A stretch of DNA of 63,241 bases, taken from positions 1-63,241 of the forward strand of contig JAFTCG010000073.1 in NCBI GenBank assembly GCA_017454815.1, in the 5' to 3' direction. Origin of the DNA: Clostridia bacterium (GTDB taxonomy: Bacteria; Bacillota; Clostridia; Oscillospirales; Acutalibacteraceae). Shown here in pieces: positions 50,976 through 59,151 of the stretch (positions are counted from its first letter, which is position 1; every line of letters starts with the position of its first letter). The notes under the pieces were generated by a model. The model was not told the origin of the DNA and ran no database searches. It saw nothing but the letters and a program-made list of their open reading frames with translations. The position numbers were made by a program, and so were the translations under genes.

Positions 50976-51185
50976 AGGGGCAGGGGTATTCAGATGAAAA
51001 CGGCGTTTTCTTCTCTTGAAGGCTGTACATAGGTACGCCGAAATAGAAAAAACGGCGAGTCGAGACGGTTTGAAAAAAATTGAATTCGTAGAAAAAAGCA
51101 AAAAAACGGGATGAAGGTACAAAGGTACGATCGTCCCGTTTTGCATTGTGTCGTTTCGACGGTTTTCGCTGAATACCCTGCCCCT
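50976..51185 (+). repeat. R1 MITE-like element, copy 2 of a tandem pair
   Basis: 210 bp bounded by AGGGGCAGGGGTATTCAG and the inverted CTGAATACCCTGCCCCT, i.e. terminal inverted repeats of about 17 bp that extend with mismatches through GAAAACGGCG. It stops 2 bp short of the rpoD stop codon. Confidence 0.8.
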
Positions 51186-51187
51186 GA

Positions 51188-52351
51188 TCAGTCGATGAAG
51201 TCTCTGAGCTTCTTACTCCTGCTCGGGTGACGAAGCTTCCGCAGAGCTTTCGCCTCGATCTGACGGATTCTTTCTCTCGTGACGTCAAATTCTTTTCCGA
51301 CTTCTTCAAGCGTTCTCGGATGGCCGTCGATGAGTCCGAAACGAAGCCTGAGAACTTTCGCCTCTCTGGGTGTAAGAGTCTTGAGCACGCTTTCAAGCTG
51401 TTCTTTCAGAAGAAGCATTGAGGCCGAGTCCGGCGGCGACGGAGCTTCCTCGTCGGGGATAAAGTCGCCGAGATGGCTGTCTTCCTCTTCGCCGATCGGG
51501 GTTTCGAGCGAAACGGGCTCCTGGGCGACCCTGAGTATCTCCCTGACTTTTTCGACGGGAATGTTTATCCTTTCGGCGATTTCTTCAGCCGTGGGATCTC
51601 TTCCCGTTTCGTGGAGAAGCTGGCTGTTTGTCTTTTTGACTTTGTTGATCGTTTCAACCATGTGGACGGGGATCCTGATCGTCCTCGCCTGGTCTGCGAT
51701 AGCCCTTGTGATCGCCTGTCTGATCCACCATGTGGCATAAGTTGAAAACTTGAAACCTTTTGTGTAATCGAACTTGTCGACAGCCTTGATAAGTCCGAGG
51801 TTGCCTTCCTGGATCAGGTCAAGGAACTGCATTCCCCTGCCGACGTATCTTTTCGCGATGCTTACAACAAGTCGAAGGTTGGCTTCGGCAAGCCTTTTCT
51901 TCGCCGCCTCATCGTTTTCGGAGATGCGGATCGCAAGGTCGATCTCCTCCTCGGGCGTAAGAAGCGGAACTCTGCCGATTTCTTTGAGGTAGACTTTAAC
52001 GTGGTCTTCCATCGCGGAGTTTTTCGGATCGTTGCCGACAACGCCGAGGTCGGCGTTCTTCTGAATATCGTCTTCAAAATTGAGGCTTTCGAAAACGGCA
52101 TTGCTGATGTCGTCGATGACTTCGATGTTCTGGTTCTCGATCGTTTCGTAAAACTGTTCAAGCTCTTCAAGGCTGAGGTCGAGGTTGATGAGGACGTTGT
52201 CGATCTCCTGGGATGTCAGCCTGCCGGAGCTCTTTCCTTTTTCGAGGAGGGATTTGAGCGTCATCTTTGAGCCGCCCTGCCCGGAAGCCTTCACGCCTTT
52301 TCTGGCTTCCTCCTCCATTTTTTTGAGCTCTTCTTCAAATTTTGAATCCAA
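51188..52351 (-). CDS. rpoD: RNA polymerase housekeeping sigma factor RpoD (SigA)
   Basis: 387 codons from the first usable codon, a TTG at 52351. All conserved regions are intact: 1.2 ([15 protein letters not shown]), 2 ([49 protein letters not shown]), 3 ([42 protein letters not shown]) and 4 ([38 protein letters not shown]). A region 1.1-like segment ([21 protein letters not shown]) is also present. The true start is unclear: no ribosome site serves the TTG, an ATG at codon 30 has only GGGCGG before it, and the ATG near dnaG cannot reach this frame (see 52352-52561). The gene is surely functional, as the cell's main sigma factor. Confidence 0.93.
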   Translation of the reverse strand: MDSKFEEELKKMEEEARKGVKASGQGGSKMTLKSLLEKGKSSGRLTSQEIDNVLINLDLSLEELEQFYETIENQNIEVIDDISNAVFESLNFEDDIQKNADLGVVGNDPKNSAMEDHVKVYLKEIGRVPLLTPEEEIDLAIRISENDEAAKKRLAEANLRLVVSIAKRYVGRGMQFLDLIQEGNLGLIKAVDKFDYTKGFKFSTYATWWIRQAITRAIADQARTIRIPVHMVETINKVKKTNSQLLHETGRDPTAEEIAERINIPVEKVREILRVAQEPVSLETPIGEEEDSHLGDFIPDEEAPSPPDSASMLLLKEQLESVLKTLTPREAKVLRLRFGLIDGHPRTLEEVGKEFDVTRERIRQIEAKALRKLRHPSRSKKLRDFID

Positions 52352-52561
52352 TTCGTCGTCAAAATCGTCGTCGAATTCATCGTTAAAATCTTCGTCGTAA
52401 TCGTCGGAAAAATCTTCGGGAAATTCTTCGGAAAACTCCTTGTCAAGCTCGGCGTCAAAATCGAACTCTACGTCAGCGTCGTTTTAGATTTAGTTTTGGA
52501 GTTCTTTTTCGGCTTCCTGTTGCATGTTTTCCTGAGCGTCTTTTTTCTTCTTTTCTGCCAT
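52352..52561 (-). other. Disrupted 5' extension of rpoD
   Basis: An ATG at 52561 with GAGGAG 6 nt upstream, 11 nt past the dnaG stop, opens the frame of rpoD, but TAA codons at 52490-52492 and 52484-52486 close it after 23 residues. After them the rpoD frame stays open for 44 strongly Asp/Glu/Phe-rich codons up to 52351, with no start codon. Reading the middle part in the neighbouring frame gives a Lys/Thr-rich stretch ([10 protein letters not shown]) like the basic linkers of clostridial sigma factors. Two compensating single-base indels, one perhaps in the A6 run, could therefore explain it. Confidence 0.7.
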
Positions 52562-52572
52562 AGTCTTTCTCC

Positions 52573-54333
52573 TCATTTTTTAAATAAATCGTTAAACAGT
52601 TTTGCAAATTCTTCGTCGTTCATCTCTGAAACGTCTCCGGTTTGCTTTGCCTGTTCTTCTTTGAGCACTCTGATGCAGTCAAAACACTCTTGTTCGGTGT
52701 TGCTGACCATGTCTCCCCTGTTGAACAGCAGCGAGATGCGCCCCGCTTCCTCGAGAGAAAATTCCTCCCCGAACGACGAGACCTCGATCGCCGACCCGTT
52801 TTCGATCTTGGAGACAAGGCTTTTGAACACCCTTTTGTTGAAAGTCGTCTGAAAATCCTCGGCGCATATGCTGTCTTTTATCTTGCCCCAAAAATCCGGG
52901 TTGCGCAAAAGCAGCGTCAGCAGATTTTCTTCGGCTCTTGACGCGCGAAGATTCTTTTTCGTTTCGGTGTTTATCCTGTCGGTATATCCGAGACTTTTTC
53001 TTCTCTCGTCGTCGATCTTTTTGTCAAAGCGTTTTCGCGTGTTCTTCCTGACGTTTTGGTTTATGTAGGACATGATCGACGATTTTTCGGCTCCCGTTTC
53101 CTCGGCGAGCTTTGAAGCGTAGGTGTCGCGCTCGATCGGGTTTTGCAGCGTTGCAAGGAATGCGGAAGCTTCGGTAAGAAACGCCGCCTTGCCGTCGGAG
53201 GTCGAGACGTCATATTTTCCGCGGATGCCTATTAGCGAATACTCTATTTCGTTGCTTGCGCCTTCAAGGATCATGCGAAAACGTTCGGCCCCGTACTTTT
53301 TGATTATCTCATCCGGGTCTTTTCCGCCGCTGAGCTTTAAAACCCTGACTTTCAGCCCTGCGGAGGAGAATATCTGTATCGCCCTTTGCGTCGCCTTCTG
53401 CCCCGCTTCGTCGGAATCGTAGGATAGGACGACCTCGGGGACGTAGCGTTTTATGAGCTTCGCCTGTTCGACCGTCAGCGCAGTGCCGAGGCAGGCGACC
53501 GCATTGGTGAACCCCGCCTGATGCAGGGCGATGACGTCCATATATCCTTCACAGACGATGAGGTTTTCGGGGTTTGCATTTTTTGCAAAATTCAGCGCAA
53601 AGACCTCGTGACTTTTTTTGTAAACAAGCGTGTCCGAAGTGTTGACGTATTTCGGCTTTGAATCGTCGAGCACTCTGCCGCCGAATCCGACGACGTTCCC
53701 TCTCACGTCGATGATGGGCGTCATCATCCTGTTGCGGAAGTTGTCGTAAAAATTCACCTTTGAGTTTTTCTCGCTCTTTTTGACAAGATCGGCTTCGTAG
53801 ATCTCCTCGTTGCGAAAGCCGTGCTCGTTGAGGAACTGTTTTAGCTGCGTCCAATCGTTGGGAGCGTACCCAAGCCCGAAATGCTTTATCGTCGAGGGGG
53901 TGAATCCCCTTTTCAGATAGTACTCAAGGGCAAATTTATTCTCCTGCTCCAAAAGCTTGTCGTAGAAAAACTTCGCCGCGAATTTGTTGATCTCATATAT
54001 TCTCTTTTTTCTGTTGTGAAGCGAATTGTCGTACTGATCTTCCGGCATCTTCAAGCCCGCCCGCTGAGCAAGCTTTTTGACGGCGTCGAGATAGTCGAGG
54101 TTTTCGATGTTCCTGATAAACCCGATGACGTCGCCGCCGACGCCGCAGCCGAAGCAATAAAACGACTGCGTGTCCTCATAAACGGCGAAAGAGGGCGTTT
54201 TTTCGTTATGGAACGGGCAGAGCCCTTTCCTTATCCTGCCTTGCCGCTTCGAGAGAACAACGTACTCGGAGATAACGTCGGTAATGTCGTTCCTCTCCCT
54301 GAGTTCGCTTAAAAATCTTTCGTCAAAAGCCAC
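52573..54333 (-). CDS. dnaG: DNA primase
   Basis: A 586-aa primase. N-terminal zinc ribbon CPFHNEKTPSF with CFGCGVGGDVIGF (residues about 40-75), then the RNA polymerase core with the TOPRIM motifs EGYMDVIALHQAGF and SYDSDEAG, and a C-terminal helicase-binding domain. It makes primers for replication with DnaB. It lies 15 nt downstream of dgt and just before rpoD, the conserved Firmicute order, so the three are probably one transcript. Confidence 0.97.
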   Translation of the reverse strand: MAFDERFLSELRERNDITDVISEYVVLSKRQGRIRKGLCPFHNEKTPSFAVYEDTQSFYCFGCGVGGDVIGFIRNIENLDYLDAVKKLAQRAGLKMPEDQYDNSLHNRKKRIYEINKFAAKFFYDKLLEQENKFALEYYLKRGFTPSTIKHFGLGYAPNDWTQLKQFLNEHGFRNEEIYEADLVKKSEKNSKVNFYDNFRNRMMTPIIDVRGNVVGFGGRVLDDSKPKYVNTSDTLVYKKSHEVFALNFAKNANPENLIVCEGYMDVIALHQAGFTNAVACLGTALTVEQAKLIKRYVPEVVLSYDSDEAGQKATQRAIQIFSSAGLKVRVLKLSGGKDPDEIIKKYGAERFRMILEGASNEIEYSLIGIRGKYDVSTSDGKAAFLTEASAFLATLQNPIERDTYASKLAEETGAEKSSIMSYINQNVRKNTRKRFDKKIDDERRKSLGYTDRINTETKKNLRASRAEENLLTLLLRNPDFWGKIKDSICAEDFQTTFNKRVFKSLVSKIENGSAIEVSSFGEEFSLEEAGRISLLFNRGDMVSNTEQECFDCIRVLKEEQAKQTGDVSEMNDEEFAKLFNDLFKK

Positions 54334-54348
54334 CGCGCGTTCTCCTTA

Positions 54349-55350
54349 TCAATAGTACCACGACTTGGGAACAAAAAACTTTTCAAAAACGGAAATCGCA
54401 TACCTGTCGGTCATGCCGGCAATGTAATCCTTGACCGCAGTTTCAATTCCTTCTTCGGCGCGGATTTTTTCAAATTCGTCGGGAAGGATCTCCTCGTTTT
54501 CGATGATATAGGAAAACATCCTCCCGATCATATCGTAAACCTTGATCTCCTCGCCTTTGCAGACGGGATTCGTGTAGACGTTTTCGTACATGAAGGTGTT
54601 GAGCTTATCGAACGCCGCGTTCGTTCCTTCGTCGAGAACGACGTCGCCGCCGAAATTGTTTATCGCAGACACGACGAGCGTGTTGATCCTTTCGGACTTT
54701 GAAAAACCGAGAGCCTGCCTGATCTCCATGGGAATGTCGTCCTCCGAGATTATCCCCGCTCTTTCGGCATCGTCGATATCGTGGTTGAGATATGCTATCC
54801 TGTCGGAGAGCTTTACGATCCTGCCTTCAAAAGTGTCGGCGGGTTTCCCGACGGTGTGGCATTTTATGCCGTCCCTGACCTCGTACGTGAGGTTGAGACC
54901 TTTGCCGTCCTTTTCAAGCTTGTCCACAACTCTGACGCTCTGGAGATAGTGGTGAAAGCCGCCGGGCATGAGCTTGTTGAGCGCTCTTTCTCCCGCATGG
55001 CCAAACGGGGTATGCCCAAGGTCGTGCCCGAGGGCGATCGCTTCGGTCAGATCCTCGTTGAGTCGCAGAGCTCTTGCGATAGTCCTCGCGATCTGCGAAA
55101 CCTCGAGGGTATGCGTCAACCTTGTCCTGTAATGGTCGCCTTCGGGGGACAGGAACACCTGCGTCTTGTGTTTCAGCCTGCGAAAGGACGTGCAGTGGAT
55201 TATCCTATCGCGGTCGCGCTGATAGACTGTTCTGACGCTGCTCTCCCTCTCCGGAAGGACACGTCCGAGCGAGTTGTCGGCAAACGCAGCCTTTTCGCAC
55301 AAGATTTTATGTTCGATTTCGCATGATATTTCTCCGATGCTTTTGCCCAT
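54349..55350 (-). CDS. dgt: Deoxyguanosinetriphosphate triphosphohydrolase-like protein
   Basis: A 333-aa HD-domain phosphohydrolase. The motif series is TSFRRLKHKTQVF, RTRLTHTLEVSQIAR, LGHDLGHTPFGHAGE (metal-binding HD) and RIAYLNHDIDDA. The family cleaves dNTPs to nucleoside and triphosphate. The ATG has GGGGTGAG upstream. First gene of the dgt-dnaG-rpoD run. Confidence 0.92.
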   Translation of the reverse strand: MGKSIGEISCEIEHKILCEKAAFADNSLGRVLPERESSVRTVYQRDRDRIIHCTSFRRLKHKTQVFLSPEGDHYRTRLTHTLEVSQIARTIARALRLNEDLTEAIALGHDLGHTPFGHAGERALNKLMPGGFHHYLQSVRVVDKLEKDGKGLNLTYEVRDGIKCHTVGKPADTFEGRIVKLSDRIAYLNHDIDDAERAGIISEDDIPMEIRQALGFSKSERINTLVVSAINNFGGDVVLDEGTNAAFDKLNTFMYENVYTNPVCKGEEIKVYDMIGRMFSYIIENEEILPDEFEKIRAEEGIETAVKDYIAGMTDRYAISVFEKFFVPKSWYY

Positions 55351-55418
55351 AAACTCACCCCTTCTTTATTTATATACAATCTTCTATCCTTTTTCCCTTT
55401 AAAAAAACAAAAAAATTT

Positions 55419-56048
55419 TTATTTTTTCAAATCTGCATAAAATTCGCCCGTTTTCTCGCAGTCGAATCTCCCGTTCGATGAGTCGATGACGGCGGCCTTC
55501 AGCGCGGGGAAATCGGCCTTGCGTATTGAAAAAATGACCTTCACGTTGTCGGCAAACTGTGTGTCGGTTATCACGCCGCCCTGTTCGGGGACGAGCGACG
55601 TAAGCTTTCCGTAGAACGAATAGTCGCAGACTATCTCCCCGCTCTCGCAAAGGCTGACGACGGAAATCCCGCCGGCGTCAACGGCGATCTTCGCCGCATG
55701 GGAATAAGCCCGGACGAGCCCTCCCGCGCCGAGCATGGTGCCGCCGAAATATCTTGTAACAACGACAGCGCAATCGGTCAGGTCTTCCTTGTTCAGGACT
55801 TCGATGACGGGTATTCCCGCCGTGCCCTGGGGCTCGCCGTCGTCGGAAAATCGTTTTGTCATGTTCTCCCGCAAAACGTAGGCGTAGACGTTATGCGTTG
55901 CGTCCCAGTGCTTTTTTCGGATCGTTTCGATGAATTCAAGCGCCTCCTGCTGGGTTTTGACAGGTTTTATGTAGCCGATAAACCGCGACTTTTTTTCAAC
56001 GAATTCGTCCGAAGCCTCGCTCTTGACCGTGCGGTATTCGTCCGTCAT
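55419..56048 (-). CDS. YigZ/IMPACT family protein
   Basis: A 209-aa protein with an N-terminal UPF0029 (Impact) domain (EKKSRFIGYIKPV, HNVYAYVL, RFSDDGEPQGTAG, VVVTRYFGGTMLGAGGLVRAY) and a C-terminal DUF1949-type ferredoxin-like domain. Role unclear; relatives bind nucleic acids or act in translation control. GAGGTGAGA lies before the ATG. Confidence 0.92.
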   Translation of the reverse strand: MTDEYRTVKSEASDEFVEKKSRFIGYIKPVKTQQEALEFIETIRKKHWDATHNVYAYVLRENMTKRFSDDGEPQGTAGIPVIEVLNKEDLTDCAVVVTRYFGGTMLGAGGLVRAYSHAAKIAVDAGGISVVSLCESGEIVCDYSFYGKLTSLVPEQGGVITDTQFADNVKVIFSIRKADFPALKAAVIDSSNGRFDCEKTGEFYADLKK

Positions 56049-56071
56049 TCTCTCACCTCCCCGAAAAGCGG

Positions 56072-56106
56072 GAAAAAGGCAGACAACAAAGATTCGTTGT
56101 CTGCCG
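56072..56106 (-). terminator. Terminator of rpmE
   Basis: GGCAGACAAC and GTTGTCTGCC pair around an 8-nt loop; on the minus strand TTTTTCC follows. Confidence 0.8.
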
Positions 56107-56120
56107 GGAATTTCCTGAAA

Positions 56121-56321
56121 TCAACCAAGGTTGAAACGTTTGTTGAATCTGTCAACGCGTCCGCCTGTATCAACAAGCTTCTGCTTTCCTGTGAAGAACG
56201 GGTGACAGTTTGAGCAGATGTCAACTCTCATATCCTTCTTCGTGGATGCCGTCTTGATGACTGCGCCGCAAGCACATCTTACTTCAGTTTCTTCGTACTT
56301 GGGATGGATGTCTTTTTTCAT
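56121..56321 (-). CDS. rpmE: 50S ribosomal protein L31, zinc-binding type
   Basis: A 66-aa L31. Four Cys sit in EVRCACGAV and [15 protein letters not shown], so this is the zinc-containing (C+) form, which some bacteria swap for a zinc-free paralogue under zinc limitation. GAGGTGACAAAA precedes the ATG at 56321; the longer frame upstream runs through the promoter. Confidence 0.96.
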   Translation of the reverse strand: MKKDIHPKYEETEVRCACGAVIKTASTKKDMRVDICSNCHPFFTGKQKLVDTGGRVDRFNKRFNLG

Positions 56322-56361
56322 TTTTGTCACCTCTTTCGATATAGATATAGTCACGGGGAGT

Positions 56362-56390
56362 ATTTTAACACAAACAAATAGAAATTGCAA
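56362..56390 (-). promoter_or_regulatory. Promoter of rpmE
   Basis: TTGCAA, 17 bp, TAAAAT on the minus strand. Confidence 0.75.
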
Positions 56391-56499
56391 CCCCTATTTT
56401 TCAAAAATTTTGTTTTTCATCAATCAGTCGGCCTGAGCTTCAGATAAATGCGCTCGATCTCGTCCGCAGGCGCATCAAACCGACGTTCGGCCAAAAGGA

Positions 56500-57423
56500 T
56501 CATTTGACAGCTTCGGCGACAGCTTTTGCAACGCCGGTAAAGCTCTGTATCTCCGAAGGAATGATGATTTTTGTCGCCTGGCCGTCCGCCGCTTTTTCAA
56601 ACGCTTCCAGACCTTCTAAGCGAATATATGCTTCGCCCGGCGCTGCTGCGTTCACAAGCTCGATCGCTTTTGCTTTCGCTTCCTCAACCTTGAGAATTGC
56701 CAGCGCCTCGCCTTCGGACGCTCTTATCTTCGATTCCTTCACGGCTTCCGCGTGAAGTATTGCAGCCTGCTTATCCGCTTCCGCGGCAAGGATCTTCGAT
56801 TGTTTTTGACCTTCCGCAACAAGGACCTGGCTTTCCTTCTCGCCCTCTGCCCTGAGTATCGCTTCACGGCGCTGACGTTCGGCTTTCATCTGCTTTTCCA
56901 TCGCGTCCTGGATCTCTCTGGGCGGAAGAATGTTTTTCAGCTCAACTCTGTTGACTTTTATTCCCCACGGATCTGTCGCTTCGTCAAGTATCGTCCTGAT
57001 TTTTGCGTTGATGGTATCCCTCGACGTGAGAGTATGGTCAAGCTCAAGCTCGCCGATGATGTTTCTCAGCGTCGTTGCGGACAGGTTTTCGATTGCAGAC
57101 ATCGGTTTTTCAACGCCGTAACAGTAAAGCTTCGGATCCGTGATCTGAAAGAATACAACGGTGTCGATCTGCATGGTTACGTTGTCTTTCGTGATAACCG
57201 GCTGTGGGGGAAAATCGGCGACCTGTTCCTTGAGCGAAACCTGTTTTGCCACTCTTTCGATGATCGGCAGTTTGACGTGCAGACCTGTCTGCCACGTTTC
57301 TTTGTAGGCACCGAGCTTTTCAATAACGTATGCTTTCGACTGCGGGACGATCTTGATGTTCGCCACCACTATTGCAAAAATTATGACTGCTAAAACTATG
57401 AGTGTGTAAAAAATTCCCGGCAT
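56500..57423 (-). CDS. SPFH/band-7 (stomatin-like) membrane protein
   Basis: A 307-aa protein: one N-terminal helix (about 4-24), a band-7 domain (VPQSKAYVIEKLGAY; DNVTMQIDTVVFFQITDP; TSRDTINAKIRTILDEATDPWGIKV), then a long coiled coil rich in AEGEKES/AEADKQA repeats and a short hydrophobic C-terminus. Band-7 proteins form oligomers in membrane microdomains. Its ATG overlaps the NfeD stop, and NfeD proteins are standing partners of this family. Confidence 0.93.
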   Translation of the reverse strand: MPGIFYTLIVLAVIIFAIVVANIKIVPQSKAYVIEKLGAYKETWQTGLHVKLPIIERVAKQVSLKEQVADFPPQPVITKDNVTMQIDTVVFFQITDPKLYCYGVEKPMSAIENLSATTLRNIIGELELDHTLTSRDTINAKIRTILDEATDPWGIKVNRVELKNILPPREIQDAMEKQMKAERQRREAILRAEGEKESQVLVAEGQKQSKILAAEADKQAAILHAEAVKESKIRASEGEALAILKVEEAKAKAIELVNAAAPGEAYIRLEGLEAFEKAADGQATKIIIPSEIQSFTGVAKAVAEAVK

Positions 57424-57866
57424 TATTCTTCCTCCTTGATTTCTTTTACTATTGCTTTTACGCCCTCTATTCTTATGACCTCAACTATCTTTCCCACGGG
57501 AATGATTTTTGAGTTCTCGCTTTGCGCCGTCCACTCGCCGCCGCTGATTTTTATTTTTCCCGATCCTTTTATGTTGTCGATCTCAGCGGTGACTATTGCT
57601 TGCTTTCCGATCACCCGATCGTAGTTGGTCGGCGTTTTTTTGACTTTTGAAATTTTCCTGACAAACGGCCGTGTCGCAACAAGCGCCACAAGCGATACGC
57701 CGATAAAAATCAGGAATTGCACTGCATTGCCCAGATGCGCTGCATTTGCGATAAGCGCCGCAGCTGCACCGAGCGCAAACCAAACCGTTACAAGCTGGAC
57801 CGTAAGCGCCTCCGCGACAGCGAAAACCAATATTGCCGCGATCCAGAGAATCATCATACCGTTCAT
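57423..57866 (-). CDS. NfeD family membrane protein
   Basis: A 147-aa short NfeD: two to three membrane helices (about 5-75) and a C-terminal OB-fold (VIGKQAIVTAEIDNIKGSGKIKISGGEWTA region). The long protease domain of large NfeD forms is absent. Translationally coupled to the band-7 gene. I prefer the ATG at 57866 (GGACGG upstream) over the GTG at 57875. Confidence 0.88.
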   Translation of the reverse strand: MNGMMILWIAAILVFAVAEALTVQLVTVWFALGAAAALIANAAHLGNAVQFLIFIGVSLVALVATRPFVRKISKVKKTPTNYDRVIGKQAIVTAEIDNIKGSGKIKISGGEWTAQSENSKIIPVGKIVEVIRIEGVKAIVKEIKEEE

Positions 57867-57943
57867 ATAATTCACATCCGTCCTGATCTAACGCCCTGTC
57901 TCCGGCTTTCTCTTTCAAGAAAGTCCAAAGGCCTTGTTTTTTC

Positions 57944-59080
57944 TTATTTGTCCATCAATTCATATATAACGTCGGCTATGATCTGATGTCCTTCAACGCT
58001 CGGATGAGCCATGTCGCCCGTCATGTGATAGCAAACGTCGGTGCTTTCGATGTCCGCCATGGTGCAGCCGTATTTTTTGCAAAGCCTTTCAACGACTTCC
58101 CCGGCGATCCTGAACATATTGACCGCGCAGGATTCCATGCGCACGTACTGGATTTTGTAGAGGATCTTCTGGGTCGTCCTGAGGCTGGAGATGTCGAGCC
58201 CGCCGCACGAATCGAGCGATGTTCCGAAGAACGACTGGAATGCGACTTTTCCCGAAGCCTTTGTCTTTTCGACCGTTTCGTTTACGTTGCGGATCTTCTC
58301 GACAAGCTTGAAAACGGTGATCGGATTTGCAAGCTCAAGCAGCTGCGCTTTCAAGGTGGCAACGTCATCTTCAAAAACGTGCAGGCGGTCAACAAGGTAT
58401 CTGTAAGGATTGAAGACGTTGTTGACAATTATCTGCGCATTCGGGTTGAGAGCCTTAAGGTTTTTGATGTTTTCTTCCATGTAGTAGCTGTAGCTGTCCT
58501 CAAATCTCTCCTCGAACTCTTTGGCTTTCTTCGAGTTCCAGGTGTAGATCCACTCCACCTTGCCGTCCCTGATATCCTTCTCGAAGATGGCGTTGTTCCT
58601 GTCGCCGAAATAGAAGTTATAATAATTGTTATAGCCTCTCATCGCATAAAACTTCGCAAGGATATCGTTCTCGCCGACGTTGACGAGGATGGCGTTGGAG
58701 TTTTTTAGCTGGTTGATATATTCGTTGTAGGTGATGTCGGATCTGTAGTCGGGAGCATCAAGGAATTCGACAAAACGGCTGTTGTCTAGCGAAAAAGTTT
58801 CTTCGCTGAAATCGTACCAGATACTTCTCGAGCCGTACTTTGGAAGAGAGTAGTTTTTATAGGTCACGTCGTAGCCTTCGTCGGCAAGTTTTCTGCCGAT
58901 GACTTCGCCGTAGCGGTACTCTTTGTCAACGTATGAGCCGAACGAAACGCTGTCGCCAAGGACTGTGAGCGTAAAACTGCCCTTTGAAACAGCCGCAGCA
59001 TTCACCGGAACGACAACGCAACAAACTGCGATCGCCAAAGTCATGATCACACTGATAATTCTGAAAGTTGTTTTTTTCAT
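57944..59080 (-). CDS. Secreted SGNH/GDSL hydrolase, paralogue 1
   Basis: A 378-aa exported esterase-like protein. Signal peptide 1-26. Block I is LGDSVSFGS with the nucleophile Ser, block III VNVGENDIL supplies Gly and Asn, and block V is DMAHPSVEGH with Asp and His. It may deacylate polysaccharide or peptidoglycan outside the cell. It shares SLRTTQKILYKI and other segments with the next gene. AGGAGTGG precedes the ATG at 59080. Confidence 0.85.
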   Translation of the reverse strand: MKKTTFRIISVIMTLAIAVCCVVVPVNAAAVSKGSFTLTVLGDSVSFGSYVDKEYRYGEVIGRKLADEGYDVTYKNYSLPKYGSRSIWYDFSEETFSLDNSRFVEFLDAPDYRSDITYNEYINQLKNSNAILVNVGENDILAKFYAMRGYNNYYNFYFGDRNNAIFEKDIRDGKVEWIYTWNSKKAKEFEERFEDSYSYYMEENIKNLKALNPNAQIIVNNVFNPYRYLVDRLHVFEDDVATLKAQLLELANPITVFKLVEKIRNVNETVEKTKASGKVAFQSFFGTSLDSCGGLDISSLRTTQKILYKIQYVRMESCAVNMFRIAGEVVERLCKKYGCTMADIESTDVCYHMTGDMAHPSVEGHQIIADVIYELMDK

Positions 59081-59093
59081 TTCATCCACTCCT

Positions 59094-59123
59094 GAAAAAA
59101 GGCGACAACAGTGTGCCGCCTTG
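59094..59123 (-). terminator. Terminator between the two SGNH hydrolase genes
   Basis: AAGGCG and CGCCTT arms with a 12-nt loop followed by TTTT on the minus strand. Some read-through to the second gene is likely, since no clear promoter lies between. Confidence 0.6.
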
Positions 59124-59151
59124 AAAATGATTGTTGTGTCAGCTTTTGAAA

